Shown piece by piece: positions 1-9,817 of a DNA stretch of 64,000 nt; positions within the stretch are counted from its first letter, which is position 1; each line of letters opens with the position of its first letter. The notes beneath the pieces are model-generated. The model did no database searches. It had not been told where the DNA came from and was given only the letters and a program-made list of their open reading frames with translations. The stretch covers positions 1 to 64,000 of the forward strand of contig NZ_CADP01000005.1 in NCBI RefSeq assembly GCF_000285295.1. Reading direction: 5' to 3'. The translations under genes and the position numbers were made by a program. The stretch comes from Komagataeibacter europaeus LMG 18890 (GTDB lineage Bacteria > Pseudomonadota > Alphaproteobacteria > Acetobacterales > Acetobacteraceae).

Positions 1-2
1 TG

Positions 3-344
3 GTCCGCTTTACGCTTATCCCCGGCCAGCATTACGACACGGTCGGGGTGGCGCCTCTCCTTGAACCGGCTGATTTTGGGGGACTTCTTGCCGACAAGGC
101 GTTCGATGTCCACTGGATCGTGGACACCATACGCGCACAAGGGGCCTGCGTGGTCATTCCCCAGCGTCGGAACCGCCTCGACAGGCGACCCTTCGATGGA
201 GCCCTGTTCAAGGCGCGCCATCTCATCGAGAACTTCTTCTGCAAGCTCAAGGAGTTCAAGCGCATCGCCATGCGAAGCGACAAGACCGACAGATCATTCG
301 CAGCGATGATTTATCTCACCGCCGCAATCATCAATTCGCGTTAA
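3..344 (+). CDS. IS5-family transposase, C-terminal part (5' end outside window)
   Basis: The reading frame is open from base 3 and ends at a TAA at 342-344. The C-terminus has the residues typical of the IS5 group: a catalytic-glutamate region (RHLIENFFCKLKEFKRIA) followed by a DKTDRSFAAMIYL-like helix. The glutamate in IENFF would be the E of the DDE triad, which cuts and joins DNA during transposition. No frameshift is visible in the visible 113 codons. In IS1031-type elements this part is often made as a second ORF by frameshifting, which cannot be checked here. Confidence 0.8.
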   Translation, partial: VRFTLIPGQHYDTVGVAPLLEPADFGGLLADKAFDVHWIVDTIRAQGACVVIPQRRNRLDRRPFDGALFKARHLIENFFCKLKEFKRIAMRSDKTDRSFAAMIYLTAAIINSR

Positions 345-359
345 TTCCCAACAGACCCC
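345..359 (+). repeat. Probable right terminal inverted repeat of the IS element
   Basis: The 15 bases TTCCCAACAGACCCC follow the transposase stop codon directly. Their complement, GGGGTCTGTTGGGAA, resembles ends of IS5/IS1031-group elements. The matching left end and the target duplication are not in the window, so the exact boundary is unproven. Confidence 0.55.
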
Positions 360-400
360 AAAAAACTTCCTTATGATTACAGGATATTTTCCAGCGGGAC

Positions 401-2185
401 CTATAAGGACTGAAGTTCAAACAGCCCGCGATAGATCCCGCCCTCACGCGTCATTAGGGCGTCGTGGGGGCCATCCTCGCACACCTGTCCGTGGCGGAAG
501 ACGATAATGCGGTCCAGTCCCATCACGGTGGACAGGCGGTGGGCGATGACCAGCACGGTGCGTCCGGCCATCAGCCGCTCCATCGCCTGCTGGACCAGTG
601 TTTCAGACTGCGAATCAAGGCTGGATGTCGCCTCGTCCATGATGACGATGCGGGCATGGCTTAAAAACGCGCGGGCAATGGCGATGCGCTGGCGTTCCCC
701 ACCCGACAGCTTGACGCCGCGCTCGCCCACCATGGTGGCGTAACCGCGCGGCAGGCGGGCAATGAAGTCCGCCGCGTTGGCCTGCCGGGCCGCATGTTCG
801 ATTTCCGCCAGCGTGGCATCCGGCCGGCCATAGGCAATGTTTTCCGCCAGCGAACGGTGGAACAGCAATGGCTCCTGCGGCACGATGGCGATCTGCCCGC
901 GCAGGCTGGACTGCGTGACAGTGGCGATATCCGTCCCGTCAATCATGATCCGTCCCCCCTGCACATCATACAGGCGCTGCAACAGCCGCGTCAGCGTGGT
1001 CTTGCCCGAACCCGACGGGCCGACAAGGGCCACCTTGCTGCCCGGCGCGATATCAAGGTTCAGGTCATCAAACAGCACCCTGCCATGCTGTCGTTCATAA
1101 CCAAAGCGCACATGCTCGAAACGGATATGGCCCTGCGTCACCCGCAATGCCGCGGCGCCAGGGTGGTCGGCCACCGCGGGCTGCGTATGGAACAGGGTGA
1201 CCAGTTCCTCCATTTCATTGACCGAACGCTGCACGACCGAGATCTGCTGGCCGATATCACGCAGATAGCCCTGGATCACGAACATCATCGTCAGCACATA
1301 GGCCACATCCCCCGGCCCCGCGCGGCCATGCATCCATAACAGCGCCACCCCCGCGATCAGCACCATGCGCATGATGAGGGCGGCAAGGTTCTGCAGATTG
1401 GCGCTGTCCGTCCCGCGCAGCCATGACCGCACCGTGCGCTGCCGCCAGCGGCCCGCCACCCATGCCAGCCGCGCATCCTCCCGCGATTCCGCGCCACATG
1501 CCTTCACCACCGCGTTGCATGTCACCGCATCGGACAGGGTCGCGCCCATGCGCGTGTCCCACGCATTCGCCAGGCGCGCGGAAGGCGCGACATAACGCAG
1601 CGTCAGCATGACCGACAGCGCCACCAGCGCTGCCGATCCCACCGCCAGCACCAGCCCCATCAGCGGCCAGTGAAACGCCAGCACGGCAGTCGTGGCGCAC
1701 AGCACGATTCCCTCCGGCACCAGCATGAGAAGCAGCGTGTCCCCCAGCGTATCGACCGCCCCCATCCCGCGCGTGATGCGCCGCACGGTTGACCCGGCAA
1801 AGTTGGAAGCATGCCACTCACTGGAAAACCGCTGTACGCGGGCGAACACTTCCGTCACGATGCCGGTCATGACGCGCGATGTCAGGTGGGTAATGCCGAT
1901 ATAGGCCGTACGCCGCGCAATGATGCCGCCCGATCCCAGCACGGTCAGGCCGATCACATCCCATATGGCGCGGTGGACCGCCGTCCGACCCGCCGGATGG
2001 GACACGTCATTGACCAGCCAGCCCGCCACCAGCGGCATCATCACATCCGCCACGGTGGCCGCGGCGATCCCCGCCAGCGTCCACGCCAGAAAGCCGGGAT
2101 GCGCGCGCCACCTGCGCCAGACAAAGCCCAGCACCGCGGAAAACTCATGTCGTCCCGATGCCGGGCGGGAGAAAAAGGATGCCAT
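401..2185 (-). CDS. ABC exporter, fused membrane and ATPase domains (MsbA/MdlB-like half transporter)
   Basis: A 594-residue half transporter that should work as a homodimer in the inner membrane, exporting a substrate with ATP. The first 330 residues or so carry about six hydrophobic segments (ABC transporter type 1 domain). The C-terminal ATPase has Walker A GPSGSGKTT, the LSGGERQR signature, Walker B IVIMDEATS and the switch histidine in IAHRLST, so it looks active. I start it at the ATG at 2185. The frame stays open upstream only because it runs antisense to nth; another in-frame ATG lies at 2278. Neither start has a strong ribosome site. The substrate cannot be read from sequence; lipid, drug and peptide exporters share this layout. 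Confidence 0.85.
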   Translation of the reverse strand: MASFFSRPASGRHEFSAVLGFVWRRWRAHPGFLAWTLAGIAAATVADVMMPLVAGWLVNDVSHPAGRTAVHRAIWDVIGLTVLGSGGIIARRTAYIGITHLTSRVMTGIVTEVFARVQRFSSEWHASNFAGSTVRRITRGMGAVDTLGDTLLLMLVPEGIVLCATTAVLAFHWPLMGLVLAVGSAALVALSVMLTLRYVAPSARLANAWDTRMGATLSDAVTCNAVVKACGAESREDARLAWVAGRWRQRTVRSWLRGTDSANLQNLAALIMRMVLIAGVALLWMHGRAGPGDVAYVLTMMFVIQGYLRDIGQQISVVQRSVNEMEELVTLFHTQPAVADHPGAAALRVTQGHIRFEHVRFGYERQHGRVLFDDLNLDIAPGSKVALVGPSGSGKTTLTRLLQRLYDVQGGRIMIDGTDIATVTQSSLRGQIAIVPQEPLLFHRSLAENIAYGRPDATLAEIEHAARQANAADFIARLPRGYATMVGERGVKLSGGERQRIAIARAFLSHARIVIMDEATSSLDSQSETLVQQAMERLMAGRTVLVIAHRLSTVMGLDRIIVFRHGQVCEDGPHDALMTREGGIYRGLFELQSL

Positions 2186-2374
2186 TGCCACCACGCCATG
2201 ATGCAGGGAACCATGCGGCCATGCGTTCAGGGCACATGTACCACCGGGGCCGGAACGACTACCCTTCGCGGTTGCCATGCGCAAGGACAATGACCCCGCC
2301 GGATGGCGGGATGATTTACACTGCACCCCGCAACGCCGCACAATGTCCGACGATCCACCGCCTGCGATTACCAG

Positions 2375-3094
2375 ATGACAACAGCCAAGACCCCGAAGAA
2401 ACCCGCGCGTCGCGCCATGACGCTGGCGGAAGTGCGCGCCTTCATCACCCAGCTGGCCGCCGCCAACCCGAATGCCGAAAGCGAACTGGATTTCGTGGAC
2501 GACTATACCCTGCTGGTTGCCGTGGTACTGTCGGCGCAGGCGACCGATGCCTCGGTCAACAGGGCGACAAAAGCGCTGTTCCGTGACGCCCCCACGCCAC
2601 AGGCCATGGTGGAACTGGGGGAGGAAAAGGTCGGCGCACATATCCGCACCATCGGGCTGTGGCGGACCAAGGCGCGCAATGTCGTGGCCCTGTCGCAGCA
2701 GCTGCTTGCACGTTTTGACGGCAAGGTGCCCTATGACCGCGCGGCCCTTGAATCCCTGCCCGGCGTGGGCCGCAAGACGGCGAATGTGGTGATGAACGTG
2801 GCGTTTGGCGACAGCACCATGGCGGTCGATACCCACATATTCCGCATTGGCAACCGCACGGGCCTGGCGCCGGGGACAACCCCGCGCGCGGTGGAAGACC
2901 AGCTTGTCCGCCGCATTCCCGCCGACATGCTGCGCCCCGCGCATCACTGGCTGATCCTGCACGGGCGCTATGTCTGCAAGGCCCGCAAGCCCGAATGCTG
3001 GCGTTGTCCCGCCTTTGACCCGTGCCAGTACCGCATGAAGGACGACCTGCGTGCGGTGGGGCCGGATAAGGCGGCGTCTTCTGAAGCTTTTTGA
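2375..3094 (+). CDS. nth: Endonuclease III (DNA glycosylase/AP lyase)
   Basis: Base-excision repair enzyme that removes oxidised pyrimidines and nicks the abasic site. The 239 residues include the helix-hairpin-helix LPGVGRKTANV with catalytic lysine at about 134, the catalytic aspartate at 152 in VDTHIF, and a [4Fe-4S] loop with cysteines 201, 208, 211 and 217 (C-x6-C-x2-C-x5-C). All key residues are present. It diverges from the ABC exporter and converges on comEC. The last residues (EAF) and the TGA stop lie inside a copy of the dispersed hairpin repeat (3083-3120), so the natural C-terminus may have been replaced when the repeat arrived. Confidence 0.95.
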   Translation: MTTAKTPKKPARRAMTLAEVRAFITQLAAANPNAESELDFVDDYTLLVAVVLSAQATDASVNRATKALFRDAPTPQAMVELGEEKVGAHIRTIGLWRTKARNVVALSQQLLARFDGKVPYDRAALESLPGVGRKTANVVMNVAFGDSTMAVDTHIFRIGNRTGLAPGTTPRAVEDQLVRRIPADMLRPAHHWLILHGRYVCKARKPECWRCPAFDPCQYRMKDDLRAVGPDKAASSEAF

Positions 3095-3120
3095 AAAAAG
3101 CTTCACCAAAAACTTTCTTA
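3083..3120 (-). repeat. Dispersed hairpin repeat, half copy
   Basis: Read on the - strand this is one outer arm (AAAGTTTTTGGTG) followed by hairpin 1 (GAAGCTTTTTTCAAAAAGCTTC). The second hairpin and second outer arm found in the other copies are missing. It overlaps the end of nth and lies before the 3' end of comEC, so it could also act as a transcription terminator. See the copies at 24887, 41859 and 51384. Confidence 0.8.
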
Positions 3121-3214
3121 GACAGAACCTGCCATCCGCCGAGCGAGGACGATGGCCCGCGTGTGACAGATATCGTGACCGTACAATGTGGTGCGGTCAC
3201 GACAGCAAACGATG

Positions 3215-5401
3215 CTATTCCGCCTGGGCCATGGGCAGGTCAGGCACGCCCACCCCACCGGGCCGCATGACCCATGGCCGTGCCCCGCGCTCCTGCCGGT
3301 CAGACAGCGCCCTGATGCCGCCTGCACGGTCGGGATACAGGGCATAGGCCCCGTTGCGCCACATATCGAAACGCCCGATTACCATCACGCCGGGACATCC
3401 GCCCTGCCCCGACAGGTTCACAACCATGCGGGCGTCGCGGCATGACCTGCGACCCGGCCCCCGTGCGGAAAGCAGCAGCAGGATGTCCCCGTCCCGCTCC
3501 CGCACGCGACATGTGCCATCCCGGCAGGATAGCGGTCCCTGCCCCGCATCATCCGGCAGTACGCTGGCTTCCAGCCCCGTCACGCGCTGCCATTCCCGCA
3601 AAATGAACGGATCGGGGTGGCCGCCGGGACCGGTCAGCAGCACATGCCCGCTCACAACACCCGCCATGCGCGCATCCGACGACACCATCACCACCGGTTG
3701 CGCGCCCCACCATGGTGACAGCAGCGCCAGCGCAACCGGCACGGCCCCCAGCAGCCGACCCCGTCCACCCCACAGGCACAACCAGCACAACCCGGCAAAA
3801 AACAGCGCCAGCCCGCCATTGCCGATGGCCGGCACCCCAATACGCGCCACCGGCAGGCAGGCCACCTGCCGCGCCAGCCATGCCACCAATCCGATCCCCC
3901 ACCCCATGGGAACCAGCGCCAGCTTTTCCCACCCCGGCGGCATCAGCACGAAGGACAGCAGCCCCCACGGCATGATCCATACCGACATGAGCGGCACGGC
4001 CAGCAGGTTGGCCAGCACGAACCACGGCTGCACCGTGCCAAAATGCGCCATGCCGACCGGAATGCAGGCACTGCCCGCCAGCACGCTGGCCAGCAGGGGA
4101 TGGGCAAGCCGCCCGCCTATCCTGCGCCACCACGCCACGTCGTGCTCCCATGCCGACAGGTACGGACGCAGCGCGTCGAAACCGGCAATCAGCGCCATGA
4201 CCGCCGCAGCCGACATCTGCAATGGCAGTTCGGCCACGTTTTCGGCGTTGAGGCACAGCAGGGCGGTCACGGCCACCGCCAGCGCCCGCATCGACACCAC
4301 ACGCCTGCCCACCATTAGCGCCACGACCGCAAGCCCCGCCATGAACAGGCTGCGCTGCGCCGGCAGGTGCGCGCCGGTAATGATGACATATCCCCCGCCG
4401 GCCAGCAGCGCGCAGACCGCCGCGATCTGCCGGCATGGCCAGAACAGCGCCGCGCGTTCGGACAGCGCCAGCCCCATGCGCACCCCCGCCATGACCAGTC
4501 CCATGACAATGGCAAGGTGCAGCCCGGCAACAGCCAGCAGGTGGGCCAGCCCCGCATCGGCAAAGGCGTCCCGCACGCCGGGTGCAATCGCCCCGTCCGC
4601 CCCCGCCAGCACGGTTGCCGCGATATCGCCGCGCACGCCCGGCAGGGCCGCGCGAATCCGCACGGCCACGGTCTGGCGCAGGCTGGCGATGCGGGCAGAC
4701 AGGCCGGAGGGAGCATGGCCATGCCGGCATGTCACGTCATCCAGCGCGCGCGCATTCCCCGCACGCCCGTCAAACCATGCCCGGCGCTGGGCATCATAGC
4801 CCCCCGGCAGAGCGGGAAAGGCAGGGGGCGAAAGCATGACGCGCGCCAGCAGCGTATCACCGGGCGCGGGGACACACACGTCATCGGGCCGCAGCCGCAG
4901 CACCAGCACACGGCGCAGCGGTGGCATGCCGGTATTGATGCCATCAAGGAAGCGGACATCCGCCAGACGCACGCGCCATGTCGGCGTGCCATCGCGCAGG
5001 ACCTGCGCGTCCGCATCCAGCACACGCCCCGTCAGATGCACCGCCCGGCGGGGCAGGTCGGGAAAGGGCGGCATGTGATGCGCCTGCACCCAGGCCACCA
5101 GCGCTCCCGCCGCAAATGCCCCCAGCACGCCGCAGCCGATGCGCACCGGCAGCCCCGTCCCCCATACCAGCCGCGCGGTGACGCACCCCGCAACCACCGC
5201 GGCGCCCCCCCATGCCCAGATGATCGATGGTTCCCATGACAACGTGAAATACAGCGCCATACCCGCCGCCAGCAGGACAGGCAGCCACAGCACGAACCGG
5301 GCATGCTGCCCCCACAGCCATGCACCGACACCCACACACATGCGTGACAGCCCCGCCCGGATGCGGTCGATATTCTGGCGCGGCAGGACAACCCCCGTCA
5401 T
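3215..5401 (-). CDS. comEC: ComEC/Rec2-family DNA-uptake channel protein
   Basis: Polytopic inner-membrane protein of the ComEC family, which moves single-stranded DNA into the cytoplasm during natural transformation. There is an N-terminal hydrophobic part with a soluble DUF4131-like domain, then the competence domain with the hallmark GLAHLLAVAGLHLAIV near residue 290 and many membrane segments. The C-terminal 150 residues show no metallo-beta-lactamase HxHxDH motif, so the nuclease-like domain is absent or decayed. I use the ATG at 5401 (728 aa); a GTG at 5449 would add 16 residues. dprA, another transformation gene, lies 4.4 kb away on the other strand. It is convergent with nth. Confidence 0.85.
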   Translation of the reverse strand: MTGVVLPRQNIDRIRAGLSRMCVGVGAWLWGQHARFVLWLPVLLAAGMALYFTLSWEPSIIWAWGGAAVVAGCVTARLVWGTGLPVRIGCGVLGAFAAGALVAWVQAHHMPPFPDLPRRAVHLTGRVLDADAQVLRDGTPTWRVRLADVRFLDGINTGMPPLRRVLVLRLRPDDVCVPAPGDTLLARVMLSPPAFPALPGGYDAQRRAWFDGRAGNARALDDVTCRHGHAPSGLSARIASLRQTVAVRIRAALPGVRGDIAATVLAGADGAIAPGVRDAFADAGLAHLLAVAGLHLAIVMGLVMAGVRMGLALSERAALFWPCRQIAAVCALLAGGGYVIITGAHLPAQRSLFMAGLAVVALMVGRRVVSMRALAVAVTALLCLNAENVAELPLQMSAAAVMALIAGFDALRPYLSAWEHDVAWWRRIGGRLAHPLLASVLAGSACIPVGMAHFGTVQPWFVLANLLAVPLMSVWIMPWGLLSFVLMPPGWEKLALVPMGWGIGLVAWLARQVACLPVARIGVPAIGNGGLALFFAGLCWLCLWGGRGRLLGAVPVALALLSPWWGAQPVVMVSSDARMAGVVSGHVLLTGPGGHPDPFILREWQRVTGLEASVLPDDAGQGPLSCRDGTCRVRERDGDILLLLSARGPGRRSCRDARMVVNLSGQGGCPGVMVIGRFDMWRNGAYALYPDRAGGIRALSDRQERGARPWVMRPGGVGVPDLPMAQAE

Positions 5402-5507
5402 GATCTGCACCCGTGCTGGCGGCCATGCCCATGCGTGGCCGGAATGCACACCCTAACGGCCCGGATGGCACACAGGCCAGACTGCCCCCTGTCAGCAGGG
5501 CGAAAAC

Positions 5508-6932
5508 ATGCTAAAGAACCGGCTCATGACTGTCCGTACCCGCTTCGCTCCCAGCCCCACCGGCCTGCTGCATATCGGCAACGCCCGTGCCGCCCTTTTC
5601 AATTTCCTCTATGCCCGCCACCACGGCGGCCAGTTCCTGCTCAGGATCGAGGATACCGACCGAGAACGCTCGACCCAGCAGGCGGTCGATGTGCTGTTCG
5701 ACGGGCTGGCGTGGATGGATATCCACCCGGATGAAAAGCCGGTGTTCCAGTCCACACGTCAGGCACGCCATACCGAAGTGGCGCATGAACTGCTGGAAAA
5801 GGGTCTGGCCTACCGCTGCTACTGCACGGCAGATGAACTGAAGGAAATGCGCGAGAAGGCGATGGCCGAGGGCCGTCCCCCCCGCTACAACGGCATGTGG
5901 CGCGACCGCGATCCGTCCGAAGCCCCCGCCAACACCCCCTATACCATCCGCATCAAGGCCCCGCGTGAGGGTGAGACCACCATCCATGATCTGGTGCAGG
6001 GCGACGTGCGCGTGGCCAATGCCGAACTGGATGACATGATCATCCTGCGTGCCGATGGCACCCCGGTTTACCAGCTGGCCGTGGTGGTGGATGACCATGA
6101 CATGGACATCACCCATGTCATCCGGGGCGATGACCACCTGACCAACACCTTCCGCCAGGCCATGATCTACCGCGCCATGGGCTGGGACCTGCCGCATTTC
6201 GCCCACCTGCCGCTGATCCACGGGCCGGACGGCGCCAAGCTGTCGAAGCGGCACGGCGCGCAGTCCGTGGTCGAATTCCGTGACATGGGCTACCTGCCCG
6301 AAGCGCTGGACAACTACCTGCTGCGCCTTGGCTGGGGCCATGGCGATGCCGAGATCCTGTCGCGCGAAGAACAGATCAGGCTGTTCGACCTTGACGGCGT
6401 GGGCCGTTCGCCCTCGCGCATGGATTACGCCAAGCTGCTGTACATCAACGGCGTATGGCTGCGTCAGGCCGATGACACGCGCCTGACCAATGACGTGATG
6501 GAACGCCTGGGCAAGATGGAAGGCGTTGATACTTCCGACGCCACGCGGGCAAAGGTACTGTCCCTTATGCCGGGGCTGAAGGAACGCGCGAAGACGCTGG
6601 TGGAACTGGCTGACAATGCCGCCTTCCTTGGCCGTTCGCTGCCGCTGTCGTTCAATGCGAAGGCTGAAAAGCTGCTGACGCCGGAAAACCGCGTCATGCT
6701 GGGCAGGCTGGCCGAAGCCCTGAAGGCGACCGGGCCGTTTACCAAAGAAAACATCGACGCGACCCTGCGCCAGTTTGCCGAAACGCATGAGATGAAGCTG
6801 GGCAAGGTGGCGCAGCCGCTGCGCGCAGCCGTGACCGGCAGCACCATGTCGCCCGGCATTGATGACACGCTGGCGGCCCTTGGCCGTGACGAAGTGCTGG
6901 CGCGCATCAACGCGGTTGCCGCCCATGAGTGA
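5508..6932 (+). CDS. gltX: Glutamyl-tRNA synthetase
   Basis: Class I aminoacyl-tRNA synthetase charging tRNA-Glu. The 474-residue length fits the bacterial enzyme. The HIGH-type motif is [13 protein letters not shown] near the N-terminus and the KMSKS-type motif is AKLSKRHG. The ATG at 5508 has AGGG seven bases upstream; an in-frame ATG at 5526 (MTVRTRF) matches the usual family N-terminus and is a fair alternative. Many Acetobacteraceae have two gltX genes, one acting on tRNA-Gln for the indirect route; this window cannot tell which this is. The stop overlaps the pyrB start by eight bases, suggesting coupled translation. Confidence 0.95.
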   Translation: MLKNRLMTVRTRFAPSPTGLLHIGNARAALFNFLYARHHGGQFLLRIEDTDRERSTQQAVDVLFDGLAWMDIHPDEKPVFQSTRQARHTEVAHELLEKGLAYRCYCTADELKEMREKAMAEGRPPRYNGMWRDRDPSEAPANTPYTIRIKAPREGETTIHDLVQGDVRVANAELDDMIILRADGTPVYQLAVVVDDHDMDITHVIRGDDHLTNTFRQAMIYRAMGWDLPHFAHLPLIHGPDGAKLSKRHGAQSVVEFRDMGYLPEALDNYLLRLGWGHGDAEILSREEQIRLFDLDGVGRSPSRMDYAKLLYINGVWLRQADDTRLTNDVMERLGKMEGVDTSDATRAKVLSLMPGLKERAKTLVELADNAAFLGRSLPLSFNAKAEKLLTPENRVMLGRLAEALKATGPFTKENIDATLRQFAETHEMKLGKVAQPLRAAVTGSTMSPGIDDTLAALGRDEVLARINAVAAHE

Positions 6933-7890
6933 GCGCGGCAGCCATGGCAGCAATGTCTTCCTGACCCGGCCCGCGCGCCACCTGCTGGGGGTGCAGGGCA
7001 TGCATCCCGGCCGGATCACGCCCATCCTTGATCTGGCGGAGCATTACGCCCTGCTCAACCGGTCGCGCAAAACCCCGCGCGACCTGCTGCGCGGCCGCAC
7101 GCTGATCAACCTGTTTTTCGAGGACAGCACCCGTACCCGCACCTCGTTCGAGCTTGCGGGCAAGCGGCTGGGCGCGGATGTGGTGAACATGACGGTCGCC
7201 AGTTCCTCGGTCAACAAGGGGGAAACTCTGCTGGATACGGCAGCCACCCTGAACGCCATGCATACCGACCTGCTGGTGGTGCGTCATTCGCAGTCCGGCG
7301 CCCCTGCCCTGCTGGCGCAGAAGGTGCAGGCCAGCGTGGTCAATGCCGGTGACGGCACGCATGAACACCCGACACAGGCACTGCTGGACGCCCTGACCAT
7401 CCGCCGGCACTTCGGCATGTTCGAAGGGCTGACCATCGCCATATGCGGGGATGTGAGCCATAGCCGTGTCGCACGCTCCAACATCCACCTGCTGACCGCC
7501 ATGGGCTGCCAGGTGCGCGTGGTGGGGCCGCCGACACTGGTGCCTGGCGCGATCGGGGCGCTGGGGGTCAGCATCCACCACACGATGGAAGACGGGCTGC
7601 GCGGGGTGGACGTGGTGATGATGCTGCGTGTGCAGCGCGAGCGCATGAAGGGCACGCAGGTACCCAGCGCGCGCGAGTATTTCCGTTTCTACGGGCTGGA
7701 TAACAGGCGTCTGGCGCTGGCGAAGCCGCATGCGCTGGTCATGCATCCCGGCCCGATGAACCGGGGCGTGGAAATCGACAGCCGTGTTGCCGATTCCGAC
7801 CAGAGCGTGATCCGCGAACAGGTGGAAATGGGGGTTGCCGTGCGCATGGCGGTTCTGGACATCCTTGCGCGTGGGGGAGATGGCGCATGA
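6925..7890 (+). CDS. pyrB: Aspartate carbamoyltransferase catalytic subunit
   Basis: Joins carbamoyl phosphate and aspartate in the second step of pyrimidine synthesis. The 321 residues carry the carbamoyl-phosphate loop STRTRTSFE at 68-76 and HPTQALLDA in the middle. The ATG at 6925 lies inside the end of gltX, eight bases before its stop. The 3' end overlaps pyrC' in an ATGA. No pyrI regulatory gene is adjacent. In Pseudomonas-type systems PyrB assembles with an inactive dihydroorotase, which fits the next gene. Confidence 0.95.
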   Translation: MSERGSHGSNVFLTRPARHLLGVQGMHPGRITPILDLAEHYALLNRSRKTPRDLLRGRTLINLFFEDSTRTRTSFELAGKRLGADVVNMTVASSSVNKGETLLDTAATLNAMHTDLLVVRHSQSGAPALLAQKVQASVVNAGDGTHEHPTQALLDALTIRRHFGMFEGLTIAICGDVSHSRVARSNIHLLTAMGCQVRVVGPPTLVPGAIGALGVSIHHTMEDGLRGVDVVMMLRVQRERMKGTQVPSAREYFRFYGLDNRRLALAKPHALVMHPGPMNRGVEIDSRVADSDQSVIREQVEMGVAVRMAVLDILARGGDGA

Positions 7891-9182
7891 AGCCGGTCCT
7901 GTTTGAAAACGTCCGCCTGATCGATCCCGCCAGCGGCCTTGACCGCCCCGGCCGCCTGCTGGTGCGCGACGGGGTGATTGCCGGCACCGACCTGCCGCAG
8001 GCCGAAGGCGCACCGGAAGGGGCCGATATCATTGACGGCGGCGGCCAGCTTGTCCTGTGTCCCGGCCTGGTGGACATGCGGGTGACAATTGGCGAACCCG
8101 GCTATGAATACCGTGAAACGGTACTGTCCGCCGCAAGGGCGGCAGTGACCGGTGGCATCACCACCATCGCCGTGCTGCCCAATACCAGCCCGACCATCGA
8201 CAACCCCGCCCTTGCGCGCCTGCTGCGCGCGCGCGGCGTGGAAACGGGCATGATCGACATCCTGCCCTATGGCGCGCTGACACGGGAATGCGCGGGCACG
8301 GAAATGGCGGAAATCGGCCTGCTGGCCGAAGCGGGCGCCATTGCCTTTACCGATGGTCCCCATGCCATTGCCGACAGCCGGACCATGCGGCAGATGCTGA
8401 CCTACGCGCGGGGCTTCGACGCGCTGATCGTCCAGCATCCCGAAGACCCGTCACTGTCGCGCGGCGGGTGCGCGACCGATGGCGAACTGGCGACCCGCCT
8501 TGGCCTGCCGGGCATCCCGGCGGCGGCCGAGGCCATCCTGATCGCGCGCGACCTCCGCCTTGCGCGCATGACGGGCGGGCGGCTGCATTTCGGCCATGTC
8601 TCCACCGCCGAGGGGCTGGACCTGATCCGCACGGCCAAGGCCGATGGCGTCAGGGTGACATGCGATACCGCGCCGCCCTATTTCGACCTGAATGAAACCG
8701 TGATCGGGGACTTCCGCACCTATGCCAAGCTGTCGCCACCGCTGCGCGCGGAAGCGGACCGGCAGGCCGTGTGCGCGGCACTGGCCGATGGCACGATCGA
8801 CGCCATCGCATCCGACCACATGCCGTGCGACGCGGATGACAAGCGCCAGCCCTTTGCCGTGGCGTCCGCCGGGGGAACGGGACTGTGCACGCTGCTGGCC
8901 GTAACCCTGGCGCAGGTGCATGCAGGCAATATCGGCATGATGGACGCCCTGGGCCTGCTGACCCATCGCCCTGCCGCCGTGCTGCGCAGCGGGGCCGGAA
9001 CGCTGGCCGCTGGCAGTCCCGCCGACCTGTGCCTGTTCAACCCCGATACGGGGTGGATCGTGCGGGCGGGCGAACTGCCGGGCAAGGCCCAGAATACGCC
9101 CTTTGACGGCCGCGCGCTGGAAGGCCACGTGCTGGGCACGTGGAAGAACGGACGACGCGTCTTCGGGGCCACCGCCGCATGA
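7887..9182 (+). CDS. pyrC': Dihydroorotase-like protein, probably non-catalytic (PyrC'/PyrX type)
   Basis: A 431-residue amidohydrolase-fold protein clearly related to dihydroorotase ([26 protein letters not shown]). Active enzymes have a metal-binding HxH after 'PGLVD'; here residues 63-67 read DMRVT, so both histidines are replaced (R65, T67). The SDHAPH motif is also altered. Known family members of this kind (Pseudomonas PyrC') are inactive but hold the PyrB complex together. I infer the same here, supported by the four-base overlap with pyrB. A functional pyrC should then exist elsewhere in the genome. It overlaps plsY in an ATGA. Confidence 0.85.
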   Translation: MKPVLFENVRLIDPASGLDRPGRLLVRDGVIAGTDLPQAEGAPEGADIIDGGGQLVLCPGLVDMRVTIGEPGYEYRETVLSAARAAVTGGITTIAVLPNTSPTIDNPALARLLRARGVETGMIDILPYGALTRECAGTEMAEIGLLAEAGAIAFTDGPHAIADSRTMRQMLTYARGFDALIVQHPEDPSLSRGGCATDGELATRLGLPGIPAAAEAILIARDLRLARMTGGRLHFGHVSTAEGLDLIRTAKADGVRVTCDTAPPYFDLNETVIGDFRTYAKLSPPLRAEADRQAVCAALADGTIDAIASDHMPCDADDKRQPFAVASAGGTGLCTLLAVTLAQVHAGNIGMMDALGLLTHRPAAVLRSGAGTLAAGSPADLCLFNPDTGWIVRAGELPGKAQNTPFDGRALEGHVLGTWKNGRRVFGATAA

Positions 9183-9817
9183 TATACGGCATCCCCACCT
9201 ATGACATGCCGCTCATGGCGGCGGTTGCGTTCCTGTCCTACCTGATCGGCAGCATTCCCTTCGGGCTGGTGCTGACGGCGCTGTCGGGCAATGGGGACAT
9301 CCGCAAGATCGGGTCGGGCAATATCGGGGCCACCAACGTGCTGCGCACCGGGCGCAAGGGACTGGCGGCGGGCACGCTGGCGCTGGATGGCACGAAGGGG
9401 GCATTCGCGGTTTTCTGCGCTTTCGTGCTGTGCCCGTTCCATACACTGGCCGCCGAATCCCTTGCCGCCATCTTTGCCGTGGCGGGGCACTGCTTTCCCG
9501 TGTGGCTGAAATTCCGTGGTGGCAAGGGGGTCGCGACCGGGCTGGGCTGCATACTGGCGCTGATGCCGGGCGTCGGGCTGTGCTGCTGTGCGTTGTGGCT
9601 GATTTTTGCCAAGGTCACGCGCATTTCATCCGCGGGCGCGATCATTGCCTTTGCTGCCCTGCCGCTGCTCATGATCCGGCCGGGACGGATCGACTTTTCC
9701 TCCCCCGCCTATGTCGCGGGCTGCCTGATCGCGGCGATGATCCTGATCCGCCATCATGCCAACATCACCCGCCTGCTCAAGGGCACGGAACCAAGGATCG
9801 GCCAGAAAAGCGCATGA
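9179..9817 (+). CDS. plsY: Acyl-phosphate:glycerol-3-phosphate acyltransferase
   Basis: Inner-membrane enzyme that puts the first acyl chain on glycerol 3-phosphate in phospholipid synthesis, using acyl phosphate made by PlsX. The 212 residues include about five membrane segments and the three family motifs: GSIPFG near the start, GSGNIGATNVLRTG, and the glycine-rich FRGGKGVATGLG. The ATG at 9179 overlaps the pyrC' stop; an upstream in-frame start at 9140 would lie inside pyrC' and add no conserved sequence. The stop overlaps the dprA start. Confidence 0.95.
   Translation: MIYGIPTYDMPLMAAVAFLSYLIGSIPFGLVLTALSGNGDIRKIGSGNIGATNVLRTGRKGLAAGTLALDGTKGAFAVFCAFVLCPFHTLAAESLAAIFAVAGHCFPVWLKFRGGKGVATGLGCILALMPGVGLCCCALWLIFAKVTRISSAGAIIAFAALPLLMIRPGRIDFSSPAYVAGCLIAAMILIRHHANITRLLKGTEPRIGQKSA

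Larger units (their letters stand above)
1..359 (+). mobile_element. Right end of an IS5-family insertion sequence (IS1031-like), truncated by the window edge
   Basis: The window opens inside an insertion sequence. It holds the 3' part of a DDE transposase gene and, directly after its stop codon, a probable right terminal inverted repeat at 345-359. The left end lies outside the window, so I cannot say whether the element is complete. IS1031-type elements are common in acetic acid bacteria; the subgroup is from memory of the family. Confidence 0.75.

Noticed and set aside
2186-3109. N-terminal extension of the ABC exporter frame to 902 codons
   Set aside because: The added part is antisense to nth and has no ABC-family similarity.
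3354-4799. Open frame of 481 codons on the + strand
   Set aside because: Antisense to comEC and composed of low-complexity residues; a shadow.
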